Below the pieces are notes generated by a model that was not told where the DNA came from, searched no databases, and worked only from the letters and a program-made list of their open reading frames with translations. Of a stretch of DNA of 10,120 bases, positions 1 to 5,959 are shown piece by piece. This DNA is from an uncultured Clostridia bacterium (GTDB lineage Bacteria; Bacillota; Clostridia; TANB77; CAG-508). The stretch spans positions 1 to 10,120 of the forward strand of contig CALXAS010000049.1 of the NCBI GenBank assembly GCA_944386315.1, written 5' to 3'. Numbering within the stretch: the first letter of the stretch is position 1; each line of letters begins with the position of its first letter. The translations under genes and the position numbers were made by a program.

Positions 1-584
1 TAGAAAGTAAAATTAATGATATAGGAGAGTTTGTAGAATATGCAGGAGAAAATTATTCTCCATTTTGGAATGTGTATTTAGCCTATGGAGAAAGTAGAAT
101 TTATCCTTATACAGGCATGCCTTCTCAAATAAATAAGGAAGAAGCAGTAGAAGAGAGTAAAAGAACATTTGTAAATTACATAATGAAACGAGAACCAGAG
201 AAGGCAAGACAATTGTATTCTACAGAAATCTTAGATACTTATTGGAAACCAACTGCTTTAAAAGTTGTATTGAATGAAAAGGAAATACCAATAACGAATT
301 CTGTAGTACAAATGTATTATTCTTCACAAGAAGGAGAATATACATTACAACTCTATACAGAATTAGTAAAACAAATAAATGGTGTAGAAATTATTAGTAG
401 AGCCGAAATGATGCCAAGAGAATTTACGTATGAAGGACATACCTATACTATAAGCAATCAAGATACAAATTTAGAAAAATATCAACTAGGCTATACTTTG
501 AGCCTACAGGAATTAGAAGAACTATTTCATGCTAAAGTAGAATTAGATAAGGAAGAAGAGAAAGCTTTTATAACAATACCATAA
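1..584 (+). CDS. 3' end of an unrecognised protein (5' end outside window)
   Basis: The frame is open from base 3 to the TAA at 582-584, giving 193 visible residues; the true start lies upstream of the window. A GTG at 72 could be read as a start, but no Shine-Dalgarno precedes it and the frame is open before it, so I treat the gene as truncated by the window edge. I do not recognise the family. The visible part is hydrophilic, without membrane segments or cysteines. It is rich in Glu, Lys, Tyr and Thr, with a helical stretch (around EEAVEESKRTFVNYIMKREP) followed by what looks like an alternating beta-type region (EGEYTLQLYTELVKQINGVE) and a C-terminal Glu/Lys-rich helix. This composition would fit an extracytoplasmic or lipoprotein-type domain, but that is only a guess. 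No clear terminator lies between it and the next gene. Confidence 0.7.
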   Translation, partial: ESKINDIGEFVEYAGENYSPFWNVYLAYGESRIYPYTGMPSQINKEEAVEESKRTFVNYIMKREPEKARQLYSTEILDTYWKPTALKVVLNEKEIPITNSVVQMYYSSQEGEYTLQLYTELVKQINGVEIISRAEMMPREFTYEGHTYTISNQDTNLEKYQLGYTLSLQELEELFHAKVELDKEEEKAFITIP

Positions 585-601
585 AAATTCTAATAAAAAA
601 G

Positions 602-631
602 TTTACAAAAAAATAAGGGGTATGATAAGAT
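602..631 (+). promoter_or_regulatory. Candidate sigma-A promoter for dps (extended -10)
   Basis: TTTACA at 602-607 and TAAGAT at 626-631 are separated by 18 bp, and TG at 623-624 sits at the extended -10 position. The -10 match is only 4 of 6, so this is a moderate candidate. It would leave a leader of about 80 nt before the dps ATG. I see no clear Fur or PerR box over it. Confidence 0.4.
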
Positions 632-720
632 AAAGTAAAGAAAAAACATATATTTTTCGCATAAGAAAGCAAAAAGCTGGAAATAATGAAAATAAGAAAA
701 CAAAAAGGAGTGAAAAATAT

Positions 721-1158
721 ATGGAAAAAACCGTAAATTGTTTAAATCAGTTTTTAGCAGATTTAGCAGTATTTTATAGAAAACTGCAAAATTTCCATTG
801 GAATGTAGAAGGAAAAGATTTTTTTGTAATTCATGCAAAATTAGAGGAATATTATGATGATATGAATGAACAAATTGACGAAATAGCAGAATACATCTTA
901 AGCATAGGAGGGCAACCTTTGGGAACTATGAAAGACTACATGGAAATTACAAAAATACAAGAAGCGGAAGATGTAAAAGTAAAAAGTGATGCTGTGTTAT
1001 CTTGTTTAATAAAAGATTATGAAACTATTTTGCAAGAAGCAAAACAAATCAAACAGGAAAGCGATACAAACAATGATGCACAAACCTCTACTATGATGGA
1101 TAATTATATTGAAGATTATAGTAAAAAGTTATGGATGTTACGTCAAACAATGGTGTAA
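721..1158 (+). CDS. dps: Dps/ferritin-like DNA-binding protein from starved cells
   Basis: This is a 145-residue Dps-family mini-ferritin. In the family, dodecamers oxidise Fe(II), usually with hydrogen peroxide, store iron, and protect DNA in oxidative or starvation stress. The diagnostic segment is residues 22-66: LQNFHWNVEG, then VIHAKLEE, then QIDEIAEYILSIGGQP. The inter-subunit ferroxidase ligands can be placed as His26, His38, Asp53 and Glu57; their spacing of 12, 15 and 4 matches that known for Listeria and E. coli Dps. Length is normal for Gram-positive members (about 145-160). The N-terminus lacks a long Lys/Arg tail, so direct DNA binding by the classical tail is doubtful. The start is ATG 721 with AAGGAG at 705-710. 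The gene is probably monocistronic: a candidate promoter lies upstream and a very long hairpin begins 5 bp after the stop. Confidence 0.95.
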   Translation: MEKTVNCLNQFLADLAVFYRKLQNFHWNVEGKDFFVIHAKLEEYYDDMNEQIDEIAEYILSIGGQPLGTMKDYMEITKIQEAEDVKVKSDAVLSCLIKDYETILQEAKQIKQESDTNNDAQTSTMMDNYIEDYSKKLWMLRQTMV

Positions 1159-1163
1159 ATAAA

Positions 1164-1262
1164 AAAAACCTTCACCCGAAAAAGACAGAAAAAATGTGTT
1201 CGTTCAAGCTGATTGTCACTTTCAATCCCACATTTTTCTGTCTTTTTCGGGAGAAGGTTTTT
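1164..1262. terminator. Very long imperfect inverted repeat / hairpin, probable bidirectional terminator
   Basis: The left arm 1164-1198 pairs with the right arm 1229-1262 over about 34 base pairs, with one A/A mismatch (1174/1252) and one bulged A in the A6/T5 tract. The loop 1199-1228 holds a further small stem, GATTG (1211-1215) with CAATC (1223-1227). The outer ends are an A-tract and a T-tract, so transcripts from either strand would end in a hairpin plus U-run. It sits between the dps stop and the -35 of the PBP gene, where it would insulate the two. The stem is much longer than a usual intrinsic terminator (about 8-15 bp). It could therefore also be an RNase III-processed structured RNA or a remnant of a small mobile repeat; no convincing target-site duplication is visible. 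Confidence 0.7.
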
Positions 1263-1279
1263 CCTTTAAAATACGCACA

Positions 1280-1308
1280 TTGACATTTCTCCCATGTAAG
1301 TATATACT
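1280..1308 (+). promoter_or_regulatory. Strong sigma-A promoter for the PBP gene
   Basis: A perfect -35 TTGACA at 1280-1285 is followed by a 17-bp spacer and the -10 TATACT at 1303-1308 (5 of 6). The start of transcription is expected near 1315, about 25 nt before the ATG. A 12-bp perfect palindrome, AAGTATATACTT (1298-1309), covers the -10 and could be an operator. Confidence 0.8.
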
Positions 1309-1339
1309 TTAAAAAAAGGAATAGAGAGGGGAGAAGAAA

Positions 1340-3373
1340 ATGTACCAGAAAAGTAAAAAAGTAGTGATAATAGTTGCTGTTTTGGTAATATTATTGGTCA
1401 TAGGTGCTGTTGGGTTCTTTATGTGGTATAACAGTACAAAAGTAAATCCAGAAGACACATTGGTGGCTTACATAGATGCCTTAAAAGCAAAAGATTACGA
1501 AACAAGGTATAGTAAAAATAGAGAAGAAAGTAAAAAGACTACTACAAAGGAAGATATTATAGCAAGAAATAAAAATATTTATGAGGGTATAGAAGCAAGC
1601 AATTTATCGATTAGTATTGTACAAGTAACGGAGAAAGGAAATAAAGCTCAAATTGTTTATTCTACTACTATGCAGACTGTAGCAGGACAAATGAGTTTTT
1701 CGAATACAGCAAATTTGATAAAAAATGCAGAAAATGGATATGATATAGAGTGGTCTTCCAGCCTCATTTTCCCAGAATTACAAGAGGATTACAAAGTAAG
1801 AGTAGAAACATTAGAAGGAACAAGAGGAAGAATATTAGATAGAAACGATGTTGTCCTTGCAGGAATGCAAACAGCATCTTCTATTGGATTAGTACCAGGG
1901 AAAATGGCAGAAAATAAGGAAGAAGACATAGCAAAAATTGCTACCTTGTTAGATATTTCTGAAGATACGATTCAAAATGCACTATCAGCTTCTTATGTAA
2001 AAGATGACACCTTTGTACCTTTAAAAACAGTACAAAAAGGGGAACAAGAGTTAAAAAATCAATTATTAGAAATTTCTGGTATCAAAATTATAGATACAAC
2101 GGCACGTGTATATCCATTAGGAGAAGCGTCATCTCACCTGTTGGGCTATGTACAAACGATTAATGCAGAAGAATTAAAAGAAAATGCGAATAAAGGGTAC
2201 ACAAATACCAGTGTTATTGGAAAAACAGGACTAGAAAAAATATATGAAGATACCTTGAAAGCTATAGATGGAGCAGAAATCTATATTGTAGATGCAGAAG
2301 GAAATAAGAAGAAAACACTTGCTAAAAAACAAGAGCAAAACGGAAAAGATATTAAATTAACGATAGATTCTACCATTCAACAAAAATTATATAATCAATT
2401 AAAAGAAGATAAGGCAGCAGCAGTTGCCATGAATCCAAATACAGGAGAAATTTTAGCATTAGTCAGTTGTCCCACTTTTGATTCGAATGATTTTAGCTTA
2501 GGAATGACAACAAATCAGTGGAATCGTTTGTCTCAAGATGAAGCAAAGCCATTATACAATCGTTACCTTCAAACTTATGTGCCAGGTTCTGGTTTTAAAC
2601 CGATTACTGGAGCTATAGGTTTAGATACGAATGCTTTTACAGCGGAAGAAGATTTTGGAACAAGCGGAACAAAATGGCAGGCATCGAATAGCTGGAGAGA
2701 TTTCTATGTTACAACACTAACAACCTATAGCGGATCAGCTAATTTACAAAATGCCCTTATTTACTCTGATAATATCTATTTTGCAAAAGCGGGTATGAAA
2801 ATAGGAAAACAAAATTTTATGAATCAATTAAATGCTTTGGGATTTGCAAAAAAGATTTCCTTTGAACAAGAACTAGCTATGTCTACTTATTCTAATAATA
2901 GTAGTTTTGATACAGAAACACAGTTAGCAAATACAGGTTATGGACAAGGCGAGCTTTTAGTCAATCCTGTACATATGGCAATGATATATTCTAGCTTTGC
3001 CAATGAAGGAAATATGCTTCAGGCATACTTAATATATAAAGAAGATAAAACGCCTACCTATTATGCGGAGCAAGTATTTTCGAAAGAGACGGCAAATACT
3101 ATAAAAGAAGATTTAATACAAGTAGTGGAAAATCCAAATGGAACAGCACATAGTGCTAAGATAGATGGAGTAGTCTTAGCTGCTAAAACAGGAACTGCAG
3201 AAATAAAGGATAGCAAAGATGATACCGAGGGAACGGAATTAGGATGGCTTAATGCTTTTACTGCAGACAAAAATGCCCAAAATCCATTATTAATTGTTAG
3301 TATGGTAGAAGATGTAAAGGAAAGAGGCGGAAGTCATTATGTGTTAGAAAAAATAAAGCCAATGTTTGAATAG
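1340..3373 (+). CDS. Class B penicillin-binding protein (PBP2a/MecA-type transpeptidase)
   Basis: This 677-residue membrane-anchored D,D-transpeptidase cross-links peptidoglycan stem peptides outside the membrane. Residues 8-29 form an N-terminal signal anchor. Residues about 37-145 match the NTF2-like MecA_N domain (EDTLVAYIDALKAKDYETRY). Residues about 155-310 are the dimerisation/allosteric region, starting with GTRGRILDRN. The catalytic domain follows: SxxK as Ser417-Gly-Phe-Lys420, SxN as Ser476-Asp-Asn478, and Lys616-Thr-Gly-Thr619. Length and motif spacing closely follow staphylococcal PBP2a and Bacillus PBP3 (both about 668 aa), members of the low beta-lactam-affinity subgroup. Whether this protein is low-affinity cannot be read from sequence. 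The residue after the nucleophile is Gly where Thr or Ser is common. ATG 1340 follows AGGGGAG at 1327-1333. The gene appears to be transcribed alone from the promoter at 1280 and terminated at 3415-3454. Confidence 0.93.
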   Translation: MYQKSKKVVIIVAVLVILLVIGAVGFFMWYNSTKVNPEDTLVAYIDALKAKDYETRYSKNREESKKTTTKEDIIARNKNIYEGIEASNLSISIVQVTEKGNKAQIVYSTTMQTVAGQMSFSNTANLIKNAENGYDIEWSSSLIFPELQEDYKVRVETLEGTRGRILDRNDVVLAGMQTASSIGLVPGKMAENKEEDIAKIATLLDISEDTIQNALSASYVKDDTFVPLKTVQKGEQELKNQLLEISGIKIIDTTARVYPLGEASSHLLGYVQTINAEELKENANKGYTNTSVIGKTGLEKIYEDTLKAIDGAEIYIVDAEGNKKKTLAKKQEQNGKDIKLTIDSTIQQKLYNQLKEDKAAAVAMNPNTGEILALVSCPTFDSNDFSLGMTTNQWNRLSQDEAKPLYNRYLQTYVPGSGFKPITGAIGLDTNAFTAEEDFGTSGTKWQASNSWRDFYVTTLTTYSGSANLQNALIYSDNIYFAKAGMKIGKQNFMNQLNALGFAKKISFEQELAMSTYSNNSSFDTETQLANTGYGQGELLVNPVHMAMIYSSFANEGNMLQAYLIYKEDKTPTYYAEQVFSKETANTIKEDLIQVVENPNGTAHSAKIDGVVLAAKTGTAEIKDSKDDTEGTELGWLNAFTADKNAQNPLLIVSMVEDVKERGGSHYVLEKIKPMFE

Positions 3374-3406
3374 AATGGTTCCAGAGGCAAGGAAGAATAA
3401 ACAAGT

Positions 3407-3454
3407 AAAAAAAGCAACTGACAAAGGAGTTTTTCGCTTTGTTAGTTGTTTTTT
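3407..3454. terminator. Bidirectional intrinsic terminator between PBP gene and rnhA
   Basis: The stem CAACTGACAAAG (3415-3426) pairs with CTTTGTTAGTTG (3437-3448) over 12 bp with one G-T wobble, around a 10-nt loop. T6 at 3449-3454 follows on the plus strand, and A7 at 3407-3413 provides the U-run on the minus strand. It ends the PBP transcript and the convergent rnhA transcript. The rnhA stop codon and last codons lie inside the right arm. Confidence 0.88.
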
Positions 3455-3886
3455 AAGTTTAAAATAGCATTTCTAGCTAATTCGTCACAACGATTGTTAT
3501 ATTCATTATCGCTATGTCCTTTTACTTTAATAAATTCTATTTTATGTATTTGTGTAAATTGATATAAGGTTTGCCAAAGTTCTTTATTCTTTACAGGAGA
3601 ACCATCTGCTGTTTTCCAACCTTTTTTCATCCAATTGTAAATCCATCCTTGTGTAAATCCATTAATCACATAAGCACTATCGCTATATACCTTGATAGAA
3701 CAAGGAAATTTAATAAGTTTTAAAGCTTCTACTACGGCAGTAAGTTCCATGATATTATTAGTGGTATTAGGGTTGGCACCTGAAATTTCTTTTTTATGAT
3801 TTCCATACATTAAAATGGCTCCCCATCCTCCTGGACCTGGATTTCCGAGAACATGCTCCATCTGTATAAATAATGACTTCTTCCAT
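3442..3886 (-). pseudogene. rnhA: Ribonuclease HI, frame interrupted by a single-base insertion
   Basis: RNase HI degrades the RNA strand of RNA-DNA hybrids (R-loops, primers). Read from the minus-strand ATG at 3886-3884, the gene begins MEEVIIYTDGACS. The family signature GNPGPGGWGAIL then continues only in the +1 frame. Dropping one C (complement of base 3847) gives a continuous protein of about 147 residues, normal for the family, with Asp9, Glu47, Asp69, His124 and Asp134 aligning with E. coli D10, E48, D70, H124 and D134. Without the shift, the first frame stops after 30 codons. The open frame from ATG 3861 (139 aa) lacks the first strand and the first catalytic Asp, and has no Shine-Dalgarno. 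ATG 3886 has AAGGA 9 nt upstream, which supports it as the original start. Everything after the break is intact, so this is either a sequencing/assembly error, a very recent inactivation, or recoding, in that order of likelihood. If the base is real, a functional RNase HI is unlikely. Confidence 0.85.
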
Positions 3887-3903
3887 ATATTTTTGTCCTT
3901 TCA

Positions 3904-3932
3904 TTGTAAAATTGTTTCCTTTATGGTATTAT
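3904..3932 (+). promoter_or_regulatory. Sigma-A promoter for tmcAL-coaE (extended -10)
   Basis: TTGTAA (3904-3909), a 17-bp spacer and TATTAT (3927-3932, 5 of 6), with TG at 3924-3925 in the extended -10 position. Transcription would start near 3939. This argues against the in-frame GTG at 3940 as a start and for ATG 3973. It overlaps the divergent rnhA promoter. Confidence 0.6.
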
Positions 3933-3956
3933 ATCAATAGTGAAAAAAATAAACAA
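3928..3956 (-). promoter_or_regulatory. Candidate promoter for rnhA
   Basis: On the minus strand a perfect TATAAT (complement of 3928-3933) lies 17 bp from TTGTTT (complement of 3951-3956). The -35 is weak (3 of 6) but the -10 is perfect. The -10 overlaps that of the opposing tmcAL promoter by 5 bp. Confidence 0.5.
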
Positions 3957-3972
3957 GAGGGAAGGGAAAAGT

Positions 3973-5205
3973 ATGGCGACTGTATTAGGAATTATAGCAG
4001 AATATAATCCATTTCACAATGGACATCTGTATCACATACAAGAAAGTATCAAGCAAACAGGGGCAAAATATGTGATTTGTATTATGACAGGTAATTTTAC
4101 CCAACGTGGAGATACTTCTTTAGTGAATAAATGGGTAAAGGCTAGAATGTGTTTAGAGAATGGAGCAGATATTGTTATAGAATTACCAACGATTTATAGC
4201 ATTTCTAGTGCAGAAAATTTTGCAGAGGGAGCCATTAAAATATTAGATAGTTTGAAAATTGTAGATACTTTGTCCTTTGGAACCGAAACACAAGACTTAG
4301 CAGCACTCAACAATATTGCAAATGTAGTCTATTATGAACCAAAAGAATATGTGAGCCTTTTAAATCATGAGCTTGGAAAAGGAGTTTCTTTCCCAAAAGC
4401 AAGAGAAAATGCAGTACTAATGTACTTAAATGATATTAAACGATATGCGAATATTTTATCTGGAGCTAACAATATCTTGGCAATAGAATATATAAAAGCA
4501 CTTCGTAGATTAAAAAGTGATTTAAAACCTTTTTCTGTTCAAAGAAAAAAAGTATATTATAACGACGAACATATTGTAGATGATTTTGCTAGTGCTACTG
4601 CTATCCGAAAAATGGTAAAGAGAGAGCAATATGAAGATATACGAAAAGTAGTACCGAAAAATAGTTATGCTTTATTACAAGAAGAAATCAAAAGAGGAAA
4701 TATTGTGATGGGGCTAGAAAGTTTTGAAAAAGAAATTTTATATACTTTAAGAAAAATGACAGTAAAAGAAATACAAAACTTACCAGATGTAACAGAAGGA
4801 CTAGAAAATAATATAAAAAATGCAGCAAATTCTTGCAACAATCTTCAAGACTTAATGAATATTATCAAATCCAAAAGATATACCCAAACGAGAATTCAAA
4901 GGATTTTATTATATAGTTTGTTGGGAATTACGAAAAAAGATATGGAGATAGCTAGAAAAATAACGCCTTATACAAGAGTATTAGGTTTTAACGAAAAAGG
5001 AAAAGAAATGTTATCTGACATATGCCATATTAATCCTAAAATCAATATCGTAACTTCTGTAAAAAAATTTATGGATAATAGTAGTAATAAAAATTTAAAA
5101 GAAATGCTAGAAAAAGATATCTTTGCTAGCAATGTATACACATTAGGATATGCTTATGATTCATGGGCTAATTTGGATTATACAAATAAGCTAATTGTAT
5201 TATAA
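3973..5205 (+). CDS. tmcAL: tRNA(Met) cytidine acetate ligase TmcAL (YlbM family)
   Basis: TmcAL uses ATP and acetate to make N4-acetylcytidine at the wobble position 34 of elongator tRNA-Met, through an acetyl-adenylate; this helps accurate AUG decoding in Firmicutes. The 410-residue length matches the family (about 400-415). The start gives MATVLGIIAEYNPFHNGH, with the nucleotidyltransferase HxGH motif at His15-Asn-Gly-His18. Further family blocks are MTGNFTQRGD (38-47), LSFGTE (100-105) and SATAIR (207-212), the last being the ATP-contacting loop region. The C-terminal third is helical and less conserved. I chose ATG 3973 because AGGGAAGG lies 8-16 nt upstream and because conserved homologues begin a few residues before GIIAEYNPFHNGH. 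The frame can be extended to GTG 3940, but that is at the predicted transcription start. It is followed after 53 bp by coaE with no terminator between. Confidence 0.95.
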   Translation: MATVLGIIAEYNPFHNGHLYHIQESIKQTGAKYVICIMTGNFTQRGDTSLVNKWVKARMCLENGADIVIELPTIYSISSAENFAEGAIKILDSLKIVDTLSFGTETQDLAALNNIANVVYYEPKEYVSLLNHELGKGVSFPKARENAVLMYLNDIKRYANILSGANNILAIEYIKALRRLKSDLKPFSVQRKKVYYNDEHIVDDFASATAIRKMVKREQYEDIRKVVPKNSYALLQEEIKRGNIVMGLESFEKEILYTLRKMTVKEIQNLPDVTEGLENNIKNAANSCNNLQDLMNIIKSKRYTQTRIQRILLYSLLGITKKDMEIARKITPYTRVLGFNEKGKEMLSDICHINPKINIVTSVKKFMDNSSNKNLKEMLEKDIFASNVYTLGYAYDSWANLDYTNKLIVL

Positions 5206-5258
5206 ATTCTTTATATAGTAAGCGATAAGTCCATAGATAGAAAGGAATGAAGTAAAAT

Positions 5259-5843
5259 ATGAAAATTATTGGAGTAACAGGTAGTTCAGGTGCTGGAAAG
5301 ACAGAAGTATGTAGAATATTACAAGAACAATTTGATGCAGAAGTGATTGATGCAGATGCAGTGGCTAAGAAATTATCTAAAAAAGGAACCTTATATCTCA
5401 ATTCTATTGTAAGCCACTTTGGAGCAGATATTGTTTACAAAAATGGTGCATTAAATCGTAAAAAGTTAGCTAACATGATATACGAAGATGACCAGAAAAG
5501 AGAACAACTAAATAGATGTACTTTTGACTTTATTGTGCAAGATATCAAAAAGCGCATTAACAAAGTAAATCATAAAGAAATGATTTTAATTGATGCTCCT
5601 TTACTATTTGAAAGTGGACTAAATAGTATTTGTGATAATGTCATTGTAGTTTTAGCAAAGCAAGAAGAACAAATCAAAAGAATATGTAAAAGAGATGGTA
5701 TTACAGAAGAAGTGGCTAAAAAACGATTAAGTGCCCAAAATACAAATGAATACTTTGAAGAAGTGGGAGACATTGTCATTGTAAATGACAAAACACTAGA
5801 AGATTTAAAACAAAAAGTAAAGGTAATTGAAAAAGAAATTTAA
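5259..5843 (+). CDS. coaE: Dephospho-CoA kinase
   Basis: CoaE catalyses the last step of coenzyme A synthesis, phosphorylating the ribose 3'-hydroxyl of dephospho-CoA with ATP in the cytoplasm. The 194-residue protein starts with the P-loop Gly8-SSGA-Gly13-Lys14-Thr15, followed by the acidic motif DAD at 31-33. The conserved LIDAPLLFESGL segment lies near residue 110, and a C-terminal region (RLSAQNTNEYFEEVGDIVIVND) belongs to the lid/CoA-binding part. Length is typical (about 195-205). ATG 5259 is preceded by AAAGGA at 5241-5246, a spacing of 12 nt, which is rather long. It is likely co-transcribed with tmcAL. Bacillus places tmcAL (ylbM) near coaD, another CoA gene, so the pairing with coaE is a different arrangement. 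I see no clear terminator after it; the next gene has its own promoter. Confidence 0.95.
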   Translation: MKIIGVTGSSGAGKTEVCRILQEQFDAEVIDADAVAKKLSKKGTLYLNSIVSHFGADIVYKNGALNRKKLANMIYEDDQKREQLNRCTFDFIVQDIKKRINKVNHKEMILIDAPLLFESGLNSICDNVIVVLAKQEEQIKRICKRDGITEEVAKKRLSAQNTNEYFEEVGDIVIVNDKTLEDLKQKVKVIEKEI

Positions 5844-5886
5844 TTTTACAATATTATTACAAAAACATAACATTTCTGTGACAGTA

Positions 5887-5915
5887 TTGAATTGCAAATG
5901 CTTTTAGCATATAAT
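5887..5915 (+). promoter_or_regulatory. Sigma-A promoter for the pseudo-HD operon
   Basis: TTGAAT (5887-5892), a 17-bp spacer and a perfect TATAAT (5910-5915). The predicted start near 5922 leaves a leader of about 38 nt. A small inverted repeat, ATGCT-TTT-AGCAT (5898-5910), fills the downstream part of the spacer and touches the -10. Confidence 0.7.
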
Positions 5916-5959
5916 GAAAGAAAAATAATGTTCTTTTGAAAAAGCTTGGAGGGGAGTGT

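Noticed and set aside
590..838. Minus-strand frame opposite the start of dps
   Set aside because: It is a low-complexity Phe/Leu-rich shadow of A-rich DNA. The other antisense frames (for example 3061-3270, 5570-5791, 6683-6970, 7973-8212) are shadows of well-supported genes likewise.
1211..1227. CRISPR-repeat-like or attachment-site character of the loop
   Set aside because: Only a single short hairpin, with no repeated units or spacers.
1164..1262. MITE or insertion-sequence remnant
   Set aside because: No convincing target-site duplication or second copy in the window; a long terminator-like hairpin explains it as well. Kept as an open alternative only.
1291..1310. BlaI/MecI operator upstream of the MecA-like PBP
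   Set aside because: The palindrome does not contain the TACA-NN-TGTA core of that regulator family, and no blaR/mecR gene is in the window.
3442..3861. The 139-residue frame from minus-strand ATG 3861 as an intact RNase HI
   Set aside because: It lacks the first beta strand and the first catalytic Asp, has no ribosome binding site, and the missing residues are found in the adjacent frame just upstream.
3940..3972. GTG 3940 as the start of tmcAL
   Set aside because: It falls at the predicted transcription start, has no Shine-Dalgarno, and adds 11 residues not expected in the family. ATG 3973 has a good ribosome binding site.
5936..5959. TTG 5936 as the start of the pseudo-HD gene
   Set aside because: The strong GGAGG at 5948-5952 lies downstream of it and serves ATG 5960.
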